Assembly (NCBI GenBank): GCA_034440615.1
Contig: JAOTOM010004829.1
Coordinates: forward strand, 430,963-494,962
From: Ashinkailepas kermadecensis
Taxonomy: Eukaryota; Arthropoda; Thecostraca; Neolepadidae
Length of the DNA stretch: 64,000 nt
Reading direction: 5' to 3'
The position numbers and the translations under genes were made by a program. Positions 1-11,879 of the stretch are shown here, one piece after another. The notes under the pieces were generated by a model. The model was not told the DNA's origin, searched no databases, and worked only from the letters and a program-made list of their open reading frames with translations. Within the stretch, counting starts at the first letter, position 1, and each line of letters starts with the position of its first letter.

Positions 1-336
1 GATTTTAGACGATGGTAACGAGGATGATTCATTTCAAAAACTTGCCCTTCGCGCAGTCATGCAATTCTGATTCTGGATAGGAAGATGCTAATTTGCCGCT
101 GGTGTCTTGACGTGCTCCATGCGAAGTACGCGTATAACAGAACTATTTAGAACTCATCGGCCATTTTAAGTAATGCAGCGGCAGAGGTAATGCAGTTGAT
201 TACCTGTTGCCACGAAGTCTATATTTGCCAATTTATGACACATGCTGTACAAGCTGCACACAAAGCTGCATTCCAATTGCAAAACAAAACAAATTAGCTC
301 TTGTTTTACATAGTCGACTAGATTCAACTGGAGGGG

Positions 337-500
337 GCCGCGGTAGCTCAGTCGGTGGAGAGTTGGACTCTTGATCGTAGGATCGTGGGTTCGAATCCCA
401 CATCCGGCGGGATTATCGAGTATATCCGCGACGAACAGGCATGAGAGGATAGTAACGCTTTCAGACCCAGCAGTTGGGTGCGTCGTAAAAGAGCCCAACT
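337..500 (+). mobile_element. tRNA-derived SINE, copy 1
   Basis: The head resembles tRNA-Lys: A-box-like TAGCTCAGTCGG at 344-355, anticodon loop CTCTTGA (CTT), B-box GGTTCGAATCC. The anticodon and acceptor stems pair poorly, so it is not a functional tRNA gene. The tail after the tRNA part (GGGATTAT, GAGAGGATAGTAACGCT, CAGTTGGGTGCGTCGT) recurs in copy 2 at 6.1 kb. This shows a dispersed SINE family. The 3' limit is approximate. Confidence 0.75.
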
Positions 501-680
501 GCAGCTCTTTGGCACTAGCTCGGGGGACGCAAAACCGTCTCGGGTTTTGACCTACTTTCGATGCAACACCGTCCACAGGGTCTGTCAAGGCCCTAACGCC
601 ACACGGGTGCCGTCAAGCTTACCTTTTATCTCAACGCTATTCCTACACGCATATAACTGCAAAAAGCAATTCGCAATCTT

Positions 681-960
681 CAGCATCTTTGTTCACCTTC
701 ACCATTATCTTCGTCTGGTGACATCTTTGTTCACCTTCACCATTATCTTCGTCTGGTGACATCTTTGTTCACCTTCACCATTATCTTCGCATGGTGACAT
801 CCCTGACTCGGTCACATTGACTTTCAGCCTGCTGACATTCCTGCATCTGTCAAATCGACTCCCAGCCTGCTGACATTTCTGACTCTGTCACACTGACACC
901 TAGCCTGCTGGCATTTCTGACTCTGTCACACTGACACCTAGCCTGCTGACATTCCTGCAT
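681..960. repeat. Minisatellite, about 38-bp units in two families
   Basis: Three copies of a unit with GTTCACCTTCACCATTATCT, then four of a unit with CCTGCTGACATTYCTGMCTC. Before it (501-680) nothing was recognised. Confidence 0.8.
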
Positions 961-1299
961 GTAATATCGACTCTGAGGCGCGGCTTCATCCCTCATATGT
1001 GGCTGCGACACTCCACCCCGCCCCAGGCCCGTCTCTCGGAGCCGCCGCCAACCGACTAGTCAGCTGACTCTGACCAGCTGACTGCGGTGGTGGCCGGCTG
1101 GCGTGCAGGCAGCGAAAGTGAGCCGTTCCCGGGGACACACCAGACAGACGTTCAGCGTCATTTGTGGCCGTGCTCGTCACGGCTCCGTGCGAGCCGGCAG
1201 TGCGTTCAGAACACGGCGACATCGACCGAGGAGCGGACACGGCTCCATATTCAGACAGGGTAGTCAGAGAGACAGGTGTCTACTTCGGGACGGGGCGTG

Positions 1300-2290
1300 G
1301 TAAAACGGGGTAAGACGGGGACAGGGGCCTGGCGATGGACAGGAGCCTGGTAGCAGGGACAGGGGCCTGGTGGTAGGGACAGGGACAGGGGCCTGGTGAT
1401 GGACAGGAGCCTTGTGACAGGGACAGGGACAGAGTCTGGTGATGGACAGGATCATGGTGATGGACAGGGGCCTGGTGGTAGGGACAGGGACAGGGGCCTG
1501 GTGATGGACAGGGGCCTTGTGACAGGGACAGGGACAGGATCTGGTGATGGACAGGATCATGGTGATGGACAGGAGCCTGGTGGCAGGGACAGGGGCAGGG
1601 GCCTGGTGATGGACAGGGGCCTTGTGACAGGGACAGGGACAGAGTCTGGTGATGGACAGGATCATGGTGATGGACAGGGGCCTGGTGGCAGGGACAGGGG
1701 CCTGGTGATGGACAGGGGCCTTGTGACAGGGACAGGGACAGAGTCTGGTGATGGACAGGATCATGGTGATGGACAGGGGCCTGGTGGCAGGGACAGGGGC
1801 CTGGTGGCAGGGACAGGGACAGGGGCCTGGTGATGGACAGGGGCCTTGTGACAGGGACAGGGACAGAGTCTGGTGATGGACAGGATCATGGTGATGGACA
1901 GGATCATGGTGATGGACAGGGGCCTGGTGGCAGGGACAGGGACAGGGGCCTGGCGATGGACAGGAGCCTTGTGACAGGGACAGGGACAGAGTCTGGTGAT
2001 GGACAGGATCATGGTGATGGACAGGGGCCTGGTGGCAGGGACAGGGGCCTGGTGATGGACAGGAGCCTTGTGGCAGGGACAGGGACAGAGTCTGGTGATG
2101 GACAGGATCATGGTGATGGACAGGAGCCTGGTGGCAGGGACAGGGACAGGGGCCTGGCGATGGACAAGAGCCCGGTGACAGGGACATCAGCTTGGCGATG
2201 GATAGTATCCTGGTGGCAGGGACAGGGACAGGGCCTGGTGACAGTGACATGGGTCTGGTGACAGGGACAGGGAAAGGGGCCTGATGACAG
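1300..2290. repeat. Purine-rich minisatellite (GGGACAGG/GATGGACAGG words)
   Basis: Irregular alternation of GGCCTGGTGGCAGGGACAGG and GGATCATGGTGATGGACAGG blocks. Long open frames on both strands are artefacts of the repeat. Confidence 0.85.
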
Positions 2291-2404
2291 GGACAGGAGT
2301 CTGGCGACAAGGACATAAGTCTGGCAGCATGGATAGGGGGCGTGTGAGTGGAATGGGTGACTGCTCAGGGAGACAAGGGTCTGACCAGGCGGGCAGCACA
2401 CCAC

Positions 2405-3130
2405 TAGAATCTGCACCCACCACCCGGGACCTGTAGGTGTGGAGGACATATGGTGAAGATCTGCACCCATCACCCGGGACTTGTAGGTGTGGAGGAGACA
2501 TTGTTAAATCTGCACCCACCACACGGGACTTGTAGGTGTGGAGGAGATATGGTGAAGATCTGCACCCACCACCCGGGACCTGTAGGTGTGGAGGAGACAT
2601 TGTTAAATCTGCACACACCACACGGGACTTGTAGGCGTGGAGGAGACATGGTGAAGATCTGCACCCACCACCCGGGACTTGTAGGTGTGGAGGAGATATG
2701 GTGAAGATCTGCACCCATCACCCGGGACTTGTAGGTGTGGAGGAGACATTGTTAAATCTGCACCCACCACCCGGGACTTGTAGGTGTGGAGGAGATATGG
2801 TGAAGATCTGCACCCACCACCCGGGACCTGTAGGTGTGGAGGAGATATGGTGAAGATATGCACCCATCACCCGGGACTTGTAGGTGTGGAGGAGACATTG
2901 TTAAATCTGCACCCACCACACGGGACTTGTAGGCGTGGAGGAGACATGGTGAAGATCTGCACCCACCACCCGGGACCTGTAGGTGTGGAGGAGATATGGT
3001 GAAGATCTGCACCCACCACCCGGGACCTGTAGGTGTGGAGGAGACATTGTTAAATCTGCACCCACCACACGGGACTTGTAGGCGTGGGGGAAACATGGTG
3101 AAGATCTGCACCCACCACCAGGGACTTGTA
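2405..3130. repeat. 49/50-bp minisatellite, about 15 copies in two alternating types
   Basis: Type A carries GGAGATATGGTGAAGATCTG and type B GGAGACATTGTTAAATCTGC. Both share CACCCACCAC and GGGACTTGTAGGTGTGG. The order of A and B looks like higher-order structure. Confidence 0.88.
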
Positions 3131-3709
3131 GACATGCTTCAGGATGGCGAAATCCACCGCGATAATACGGATTAAAATGCAATAAACCAGAAGAAGATGG
3201 TGTGGTGATCTTTGTCACAAACAAACTCCTTAGTGTGAGGATTATGGCGACATGAAAATGCTTTCTACACTCAGCTATTCACGCTCCCGATAAATGCCAC
3301 TTCAGAATTACTCGTTCAGACTGTACGAATTAATAGACTTGTGTCTAGTTGAACGATTTGAACTCTAGCAGTTGCACGCATGTCGATCATTTTCGATAGC
3401 ATCATTACTTTGCATCGACTCGAACGATCCCGATGAAGCTGCAAACCAAAAACTGCGCCGTGTCCATCCTCTATCCAGTCGCCCTCGTCTGGATATCTGG
3501 ATCCAGCAGTTCTACCCACCTGGAGCCAATCAATCTGGATTCCACCAAGACGCACCCAGCACCCACCAGCTGCCATTCTGAAAATCGAGACTCGCCCAGG
3601 TCTGCAGCGGATCAGCATATACGGGTCGCTGCAGAGGCCGGGCTCATCTTCAGTCAGCCGCAGTCTGACAATGTGTGACTGTGCTGTCACGCGGCTCCCC
3701 TGCCGTGTG

Positions 3710-4740
3710 CAAAATCGTCGCGGTGTGTATAACCGCCGCCGTGTGCAAAATCGTCGCCGTGTGCATAACCGACGTCGTGTGCGTAACCGCCGCCGTGTGT
3801 ATAACCGCCGCCGTGTGCAAAACCGCCGCCGTGTGTATAACCGCCGCCGTGTGTATAACCGCCGCCGTGTGTATAACCGCTGCCGTGTGCAAAACCGCCG
3901 CCGTGTGCACAACCGCCGCCGTGTGTATAACCGCCGCCGTGTGTATAACCGCCGCCGTGTGTATAACCGCCGCCGTGTGTATAACCGCCGCCGTGTGCAA
4001 AACCGCCGCCGTGTGTATAACCGCCGCCGTGTGTATAACCGCCGCCGTGTGTATAACCACCGCCGTGTGTATAACCGCCGCCGTGTGTATAACCGCCGCC
4101 GTGTGCAAAACCGCCGCCGTGTGTATAACCGCCGCCGTGTGTATAACCGCCGTCGTGTGTATAACCGCCGCCGTGTGTATAACCGCCGCCGTGTGCAAAA
4201 CCGCCGCCGTGTGTATAACCACCGCCGTGTGTATAACCGCCGTCGTGTGTATAACCGCCGCCGTGTGTATAACCGCCGCCGTGTGCACAACCGCCGCCGT
4301 GTGTATAACCGCCGCCGTGTGTATAACCGCCGCCGTGTGCAAAACCGCCGCCGTGTGCACAACCGCCGCCGTGTGTATAACCGCCGCCGTGTGTATAACC
4401 GCCGCCGTGTGTAAAACCGCCGCCGTGTGCACAACAGCCGCCGTGTGTATAACCGCCGCCGTGTGCATAACCGACGTCGTGTGCATAACCACCGCCGTGT
4501 GTATAACCACCGCCGTGTGTATAACCGCCGCCGTGTGTATAACCGCCGCCGGTGCATAACCGCCGCCGTGTGCATAACCACCGCCGTGTGTATAACCACC
4601 GCCGTGTGCAAAACCGCCGTCGTGTGTATAACCGCCGCCGTGTGCAAAACCGCCGCCGTGTGTATAACCGCCGCCGTGTGTATAACCACCGCCGTGTGTA
4701 TAACCGCTGCCGTGTGCAAAACCGCCGCCGTGTGCAAACC
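3710..4740. repeat. 18-bp minisatellite, about 57 copies
   Basis: Unit CCGCCGCCGTGTGTATAA with CAAAA and CACAA variants. The period is a multiple of three, which leaves all six frames open (up to 481 codons). None is a gene. 3,131-3,709 has no recognised feature. Confidence 0.92.
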
Positions 4741-5054
4741 CAAGCTGGTCGGCACATTCAAGGACGTCGCGCACCGACTCGTCTGCCGCTCACGATGTCG
4801 CGGGGAAGGCCACGGCGTCAGCAGCGTCCCAGATGGATCTTATGCGTCGGATACGCCACCTCGGACTGCATTAGTAGTTGGCGTCTTGGCGCGTGGGCAC
4901 GATAGGCGATCACCCATGCATGTGCAAAACACAGCGGAGGAAACCACAGGTGTCGTTGACGGTAATTCCCCGCGGTAGGAGTCACGGTAGGGGTCACGAC
5001 CAGAGCGGCGTCTTATATTGTGCAAATGACATGCGTCCGAATGACAAAGGCAAA

Positions 5055-5166
5055 TATAACGCCCAGCTGGACCTCGGCGCCGAACAGAAGCACATTGATC
5101 CATCACGAATCTAACGCCCAGCTCGACCTCGGCGCCGAACAGAAGCACATTGATCCATCACGAATT
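5055..5166. repeat. 55-bp tandem duplication
   Basis: Two near-identical copies of a unit containing ACCTCGGCGCCGAACAGAAG. Flanks 4,745-5,050 and 5,170-6,095 show no gene, apart from a smaller duplicated motif around GGTCAGACTGCAGGG (5,540 and 5,627). Confidence 0.85.
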
Positions 5167-6097
5167 ACATCACCACCATTACGATACACAGCCAGTATTG
5201 TAGTTACCGCCATCTGAGCCACCAAACTTGTGTTCTTCTATCTCAATTACCACTATCTCAAGCAAGTGAGCATTACAATTACAGCGGTCTCAAGCTTGCC
5301 GACACCGTGACGTGAGCCATGTTAGCTCCCTGACCCGCTGCTCGGACCTGTTGAATCGCTACTGCCGTGACCAGTATGGAGGGGCAGACGTCAGTAGCCT
5401 CTGTACACTTCCTGTTCTGTCACCTTGCTGCGCTGACGTCAATGGTCGTTGAAGTAGTCCATCCTCTGTGCTCGCTCTCACGATGTCTTGCCATGTACTC
5501 GTCCTGACCACGGGCGTTATGCATTATGCACGGCCAAGGTCAGACTGCAGGGCACAGACAAATGCCACAGCTCGGACGATGTCCTGTCATGTAGTCGTCC
5601 CACCCCCGGGCGATATGCACGGCTAAGGTCAGACTGCAGGGTACAGCCAAACGACATGGCTCGGTGGCCACGTGCTGACCTTCAACTCTTGCCGAGTTCG
5701 TTATCCTGCCGCCGGCTGACCCTGCCGAGGTCACGGCAATGGTGTCGTGACCTCCGACGGCGGACGGCGCAGTTGACCTTGGTCCTGTGATGTCACTACC
5801 TCGGACTATGCAGGTGGCATTAGTATGCGGACGTGTGCACGCTCTTTGTGCACTTGTCGGACAGCTACATCGGCCGGTGGGGGTCGCTCCACGCCGTCTC
5901 ACCCGCACGCGCGTGGGCCAGACTTCGGCAGTGTCATCCTCTGAACCGTCACAGCATTTGGCGTCGGTGGGTCTCGGGGAGGATGAGTCGTTTGGAGTTG
6001 GTGGGAGGAGGGAGGAGGGGTCGTTTGGCGTCGCTTACGATTGGCTACAGCGTGCGCTTTACAAATGAAGGAAGCGGCGACCCTCGGAGGTTACGCT

Positions 6098-6262
6098 CAA
6101 GATGCGGCTCAGTCGGTAGGGTATTGGTCTCTTGATGGTAGGATGGGGGTCCGAATCCCACAACCGGTGGGATTACAGAATCCGCCCGAGACCAACTGAC
6201 GTGAGAGGTTGGCGACGCTAAATGACCTAGCAGTTGAACGCGTCGTGAAAGAAACTGAGATT
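6098..6262 (+). mobile_element. tRNA-derived SINE, copy 2
   Basis: Same order of blocks as copy 1: GGCTCAGTCGGTAGG, CTCTTGATGGTAGGAT, GGTCCGAATCCCACA, GTGGGATTACAGAATCCGC, GAGAGGTTGGCGACGCT, CAGTTGAACGCGTCGT. Divergence is high outside the promoter boxes, so it is an old copy. Ends are approximate. Confidence 0.75.
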
Positions 6263-6394
6263 CTTCTGATTCTGCTGAAGCTGTCCGACTTGCCTTGAAG
6301 TGTCGGCTGGAATATGGTGAAAGTAGTAAAGTACGTTGTGGAGACAGAAGCTCGAACGGCACTCGTCCACCAACTTCGGTATCTGAAGCTCGGA

Positions 6395-6515
6395 ATTGTC
6401 CTGGAATACGTGCCTACGTGCCATACAACGCAGCTAATCCTGGAATACGTGCCTACGTGCCATACAACGCAGCTAATCCTGGAATACGTGCCTACGTGCC
6501 ATAAGCGCAGCTAAT
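6395..6515. repeat. 38-bp tandem repeat, three copies
   Basis: Unit contains CCTGGAATACGTGCCTACGT. The following 6,516-7,140 shows no gene. Confidence 0.85.
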
Positions 6516-7139
6516 CAAATAGTCATAAATGATATTACTTAAAAGCATGGCGTATGCCCAGTTGCGGGCTGTCCTGTGGATGCTGCACGTCAAGCAGAAG
6601 GTGATGCACCCCGCAGCTTCCGAGTACATGATACGCCCTCCAAAACAAAATAATCCCGTCGGCCAGTCGCATTAGCGATTTCCTTCTAGCGCATTACTAC
6701 CACTTACAACAAAAAAATGTTTGTGGGAGTTATCAGAAGACGGGAAGATAAGTAAAGTGTAAAGCCTTTGTACAATGCTGATTGGCTCAGTGTTATAACT
6801 CATTCGAATTCGGAGGAAGCTGTCGTCCACCCGTATGTACGCCACCATAAGTGGAGGCATATAATGCAGCCGAGCGTATAATGCTACGTGTATAATGCAT
6901 TATGCAACGCAGCGGAGACCGACTGTGCTTTGTAACAACATGCAGCGTTCCACTGTAGACTACAATACGATGCACAATTAATTATGCACACAGAACTAAT
7001 GACCGCGACTCGTCCGGTCCACCTTGCCACGTGACCGGCTCCTGCAGCTGCAGCCGTCGCTGTACAGGAAGCTGCCGGTGCAGGCTATCCGAGGACGGAG
7101 ACGACAGGGCGACCTCGTGGTTACTGATGAAGTCGGCAG

Positions 7140-7440
7140 GAACGGCGACTGAAGGTGGCGGCAGCTGCGGCAGCTGTCGGAGCTGCCGCCGTAGTCTGGA
7201 CTGAAGGCGGCGGCAGCTGTGGCCGTATCCTGGACTGAAGGAAGGTGGCGGCAGCTGCGGTCGTAGTCTGGACTGAAGGCGGCGGCAACTGCGGCAGCTG
7301 TGGCAGCTGCGGCCATAGTCTGGACTGAAGGCAGCGGCAGCTGTGAGCCTGGCTGACGGGCGTCGGGCGTGCCAGTGCATTGCCGATGTTCTCAGGGAGA
7401 AGGCTTCTCAGGGAGAGAGCTTCTCAGGGAGAGGCCTTCG
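7140..7440. repeat. GGCGGCAGCTG-type repeats and a CTCAGGGAGA repeat
   Basis: Irregular copies of TCTGGACTGAAGG with GGCGGCAGCTGCGG, then three copies of a 15-16-bp CTTCTCAGGGAGAG unit. 7,441-8,480 contains no supported gene. The open frame at 7,766-8,086 resembles nothing I know. Confidence 0.7.
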
Positions 7441-8484
7441 TGCGACTTTTCGTATTCAAATCTGATGCTAAACCATCGTACTTCGATGATACACGAATTG
7501 GACTTTTGAATGTGTACATTTATTGGTAATCATGATATTATCAATGAAATTGCACAGTAATGCTCTTTAAACTACGAGAAGTAAAATTCGTTCCACAAAA
7601 TGAATACCACCTACTTACCTACTTAAAATACAAGTTGCATAGAAATATATATATAACTGCGGCTTTTACTGAATGCTTGATTCCTGCAGGTAACCTGTTA
7701 GTCTCGTTACCGGTAATTCCTGACATGGCATAAAGGTTCATAACGTAACAGATATAGTACTGTCCATGGCAAGAACAAGCCACCCTTGGATATTCTTGAG
7801 TGGAAGGAATGACCTTGAATTTGCTCCGGAACGGAATACACCGGTTCCACCTGAGATGTATCCCCAATCGAGTCCACCTATAGGGAAGACGGCAAAGGGG
7901 GAGGGGGACCAGGAACCTGTATTTGGGCACGCAAAATGCTTAAAAGCTTCCCCATGTTCATTCACCGGTGAAAAAAACGGAACGATCTCTCCCCATATCA
8001 ACAAGTTTGGTTCGTGCGATTTATATCAGCAGGTGGGCTCCCAGCCTGATGATGCCGAGCTGGTGTACGGTGGTCGTGCCAGGTGATAAACTATGAGGTT
8101 CTTGGAGTCGAATTGACGAGGATGATTTGCAGACAAGCTAAATGTTAATATGAGTCTTCCTCATCCGTATGTAGTGAGAACGTTCAGTTTGATGAATTAC
8201 TTCCGTCATAAATCCTTTCATCGAATCCATCTATTTTGTCGTACTGCACGTACATGCTGCAGTGGCGATCCAACATAGCATGGCAGCCTCTGGAAATTAT
8301 TGCCCGTGGGTGGCACATGGTCACATCAAACCTGCAATTTGACGTCTGATGTAAGCACGCCAAGGTAAGCGCGCCAAGGTAAGCGCGCCAAGGTTCCGCT
8401 CCAATCCGATTTACATCTCGGTTGCGTTGCAAACATGACAATGCATCGGTCATGGCACGTCAATATGTGGCGTCTTGTCGGGTG

Positions 8485-8712
8485 CCTCTGGTGGGCTTGT
8501 CAGCGGTCTCTGGTGGGCTTGTCAGCGGCCTCTGGTGGGCTTGTCAGCGGCCTCCGGTGGGCTTGTCAGCGGCCTCTGGTGGGCTTGTCAGCGGTCTCTG
8601 GTGGGCTTGTCAGCGGCCTCTGGTGGGCTTGTCAGCGGTCTCTGGTGGGCTTGTCAGCGGTCTCTGGTGGGCTTTAGCATGTGTCAGCGGTCTCTGGTGG
8701 GCTTCAGCATGT
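8485..8712. repeat. 22-bp minisatellite, about ten copies
   Basis: Unit TCTCTGGTGGGCTTGTCAGCGG, followed by two longer variants with TTCAGCATGT. Confidence 0.88.
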
Positions 8713-9012
8713 GAGGTGGGTTGTGCAGCTCAATGGTCCTCACCGCGATATCGACCATTGAGTTATCGGAGCGAATATGTTTTCCGGCTGATGCTGATCG
8801 AACCACTCCAGCGTTCTGCTGCAACAAATCAGATGTGGCGATGCTCATGATGGCTATCAACTGAGATACTATGTGTGTGTGTCCAACGCTGCTGGAAAGT
8901 CTGAAATCAGCTTGGTTTCTTTGCTCCGCTCAGTTTTTGTCGTCCGTCCCTGACCATTTCCGAATGGGTCCATGGAGATGAAGACCATTGCGCAGACAAA
9001 CAGTTAACTGGG

Positions 9013-10205
9013 ATGTGGGGTGTGGTGGGCCAGCATGAGTGAACAGCAGCTGATGTGGGGTGTGGTGGGACAGCATGAGTGAACAGCAGCTGATGTGTGG
9101 TGTGGTGGGACAGCATGAGTGAACAGCGACTGACGTGTGGTGTGGTGGGACAGCATGAGTGACCAGCGACTGACGTGTGGTGTGGTGGGACAGCATGAGT
9201 GAACAGCGACTGACGTGTGGTGTGGCGGGACAGCATGAGTGAACAGCGACTGACGTGGGGTGTGGTGGGACAGCATGAGTGACCAGCGACTGACGTGTGG
9301 TGTGGTGGGACAGCATGAGTGAACAGCAGCTGATGTGGGGTGTGGTGGGACAGCATGAGTGAACAGCAGCTGATGTGGGGTGTGGTGGGACAGCATGAGT
9401 GAACAGCGACTGACGTGTGGTGTGGTGGGACAGCATGAGTGAACAGCAGCTGATGTGGGGTGTGGTGGGACAGCATGAGTGAACAGCGACTGACGTGTGG
9501 TGTGGTGGGACAGCATGAGTGAACAGCGACTGACGTGTGGTGTGGTGGGCCAGCATGAGTGAACAGCGACTGACGTGTGGTGTGGTGGGCCAGCATGAGT
9601 GAACAGCGACTGACGTGGGGTGTGGCGGGACAGCATGAGTGAACAGCGACTGACGTGGGGTGTGGCGGGACAGCATGAGTGAACAGCGACTGACGTGTGG
9701 TGTGGTGGGACAGCATGAGTGAACAGCGACTGATGTGTGGTGTGGTGGGACAGCATGAGTGACCAGCGACTGACGTGTGGTGTGGTGGGACAGCATGAGT
9801 GAACAGCGACTGACGTGGGGTGTGGCGGGACAGCATGAGTGAACAGCGACTGACGTGGGGTGTGGCGGGACAGCATGAGTGAACAGCGACTGACGTGGGG
9901 TGTGGCGGGACAGCATGAGTGAACAGCGACTGACGTGTGGTGTGGTGGGCCAGCATGAGTGAACAGCGACTGACGTGTGGTGTGGTGGGCCAGCATGAGT
10001 GAACAGCGACTGACGTGGGGTGTGGTGGGACAGCATGAGTGAACAGCGACTGACGTGGGGTGTGGTGGGACAGCATGAGTGACCAGCGACTGACGTGTGG
10101 TGTGGTGGGACAGCATGAGTGAACAGCAGCTGATGTGGGGTGTGGTGGGACAGCATGAGTGAACAGCAGCTGATGTGGGGTGTGGTGGGACACCATGAGT
10201 AAACA
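9013..10205. repeat. 40-bp minisatellite, about 30 copies
   Basis: Unit contains GTGGTGGGACAGCATGAGTG and AACAGCGACTGACGTG. Types differ at GTGGGG/GTGTGG and CAGCTGATG/CGACTGACG. It ends about 130 bp before exon 1. Minus-strand open frames of over 400 codons here are repeat translations. Confidence 0.92.
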
Positions 10206-10332
10206 GCGGCTGATCATCATCGATACAATTGTTGAATTCCATACAAGGCAGCGCCAACTAATAGCACTGGTCAGCAGTATTAAGCAGATCGTGGTAAGTG
10301 ACGACTGCTCTAAGTCATCCATTCATTTGCAG

Positions 10333-10441
10333 AACAACTGTATCAAGTGCGGAAGTCCAGCATGGCGAGGCTGCTGTGCAATAACATCGAAGGCGTGCAG
10401 GAGCTGCCCCCGAACGTCTTCCGCAAGCAGGACCCCTTCCT
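10333..10441 (+). CDS. Peroxidase exon 1 seen (N-terminal region, internal)
   Basis: Acceptor TTTGCAG at 10326-10332 and donor CCT|GTGAGT. The frame reads QLYQVRKSSMARLLCNNIEG and continues to RKQDPFL. It leaves in phase 2 and joins exon 2 as DPFL-NAPVLC. The incoming phase is 1, so at least one coding exon lies further upstream. The 3' end of this exon is copied five times in the array that follows. The internal Met could be mistaken for a start. An alternative acceptor sits just before it (CCAG at 10357-10360). Confidence 0.65.
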
Positions 10442-10928
10442 GTGAGTACAAGTGATGTGTGCCGATTTGTCACGCTCCCTCCTCCCGCCATGAGGTGCCC
10501 CAGAACATCTGTCCCAAGCAGGACCCCTTCCTGTGAGTGGAAGTGATGTGTGCCGATTTGTCACGCTCCCTCCTCCCGCCATGAGGTGCCCCAGAACATC
10601 TGTCCCAAGCAGGACCCCTTCCTGTGAGTGGAAGTGATGTGTGCCGATTTGTCACGCTCCCTCCTCCCGCCATGAGGTGCCCCAGAACATCTGTCCCAAG
10701 CAGGACCCCTTCCTGTGAGTGGAAGTGATGTGTGCCGATTTGTCACGCTCCCTCCTTCCGCCATGAGGTGCCCCAGAACATCTTTCCCAAGCAGGACCCC
10801 TTCCTGTGAGTGGAAGTGATGTGTGCCGATTTGTCACGCTCCCTCCTCCCGCCATGAGGTGCCCCAGAACATCTGTCCCAAGCAGGACCCCTTCCTGTGA
10901 GTGGAAGTGATGTGTGCCGATTTGTCCG
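10442..10928 (+). repeat. 91-bp array seeded by the exon 1 donor, five copies
   Basis: Each unit holds a copy of the last ~41 nt of exon 1 (including AAGCAGGACCCCTTCCT), the donor GTGAGT and 44 nt of intron. Donors recur every 91 bp (10,442, 10,533, and so on). The copies also read TGCCCCAG before AACATC, which creates an acceptor-like site. Confidence 0.9.
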
Positions 10929-11879
10929 GCTCATTTTTCCCTCCATGCAGCGTTGCTTATTTGTAGTCACATCTCTGCCTAGCATATAGTATAACATGGA
11001 TTTCATTATCTGCACGTATTTCGGACTGGATTGGATGCAACGCTCACAAAACGTTCGAATTTGTGTTTTGTTTAGTGCGGATGTCGAAGCTATGTTATTG
11101 TTCTGATTGCTGCAACAAAGGAAGTCTTTTAACTAATACAGATTGGATTTGACAAATGCATTTCAACTTATGTTATACTCTAGTCTAACATTCTGAAGTT
11201 GGGAATTAATTAAGGAGCGCAGTTAGGCATAACCATGGTTGTAACCACTGGGTGGTGAGGGGACATGTCCCCCAATTTCTGAAAACTGGCGATTTGTCCC
11301 CTCTAATTTCCTTCGTGTCCCCCAAGCCTCAGCTACCTGAGTATGATCGCCGCAAAATTATACTTAATCATATATAAAGTGAAAATATATATGCAAAAGA
11401 ATCACCAAAAATACTAGAAGCCGATCTAGCCAATCAACGGGCTTCACGGGCTATGTGTCGTCACAAAATCTCCGAATGGTAAATCAGCAAACGTTATAAA
11501 TTTTTGCTTCCGGACCGTTCTTGAATAACATGAACCTTGACCATCTTGTGTCTTCGTTTGGGTGGAAAATTGTGCTTTGTTAGGCAACAAATTTGCATTA
11601 TTGCAAGGCTTTATGCGTCTTAGATTGCATTCCTCTGCGCATATGTTGATATATCTTGAGGAAACGTGACTCTGGGTGTCCTGGGGTATCTTCAAGCTCA
11701 TGGAGGGGAGTCATGGACAACCTTAAGCACGTATGTCAAGTTAACGTTGTCTTCGTATTCGTATTCAGCGACGAGTTCGCCAGGGGCGTATTTGTATTGT
11801 CATTAGCATTCAGCGACGGGTTCATGATCGTTCGAATCAATTACCACAAATGCTAATACAAGGTCCCACATTACCACTT

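Noticed and set aside
337..410. Functional tRNA-Lys (CTT) gene
   Set aside because: The B-box is good, but anticodon and acceptor stems do not pair, and the same tail follows a second copy, so it is a SINE.
166..588. 140-codon minus-strand frame with CGIRTHDPTIKSPTLHRLSY
   Set aside because: This peptide is the well-known antisense reading of tRNA/SINE heads and is not a protein.
1264..2316. 350-codon Pro/Ser/His-rich minus-strand frame
   Set aside because: Repeat artefact of the GGGACAGG minisatellite, with competing open frames on both strands.
3316..4774. Long frames on both strands, including GGGYTH repeats (481, 374 and 356 codons)
   Set aside because: All six frames are open because of the 18-bp unit without stops. 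A Gly-rich cuticle protein was considered, but the GGGYTH frame shifts within the array.
9013..10205. CRISPR-like array of regular repeats
   Set aside because: Units are contiguous 40-bp tandem copies without unique spacers, in a eukaryotic context. The same holds for the other arrays.
8907..10322. Three overlapping minus-strand frames of 408-471 codons
   Set aside because: Artefact of the 40-bp repeat: the same peptide words appear in all three frames.
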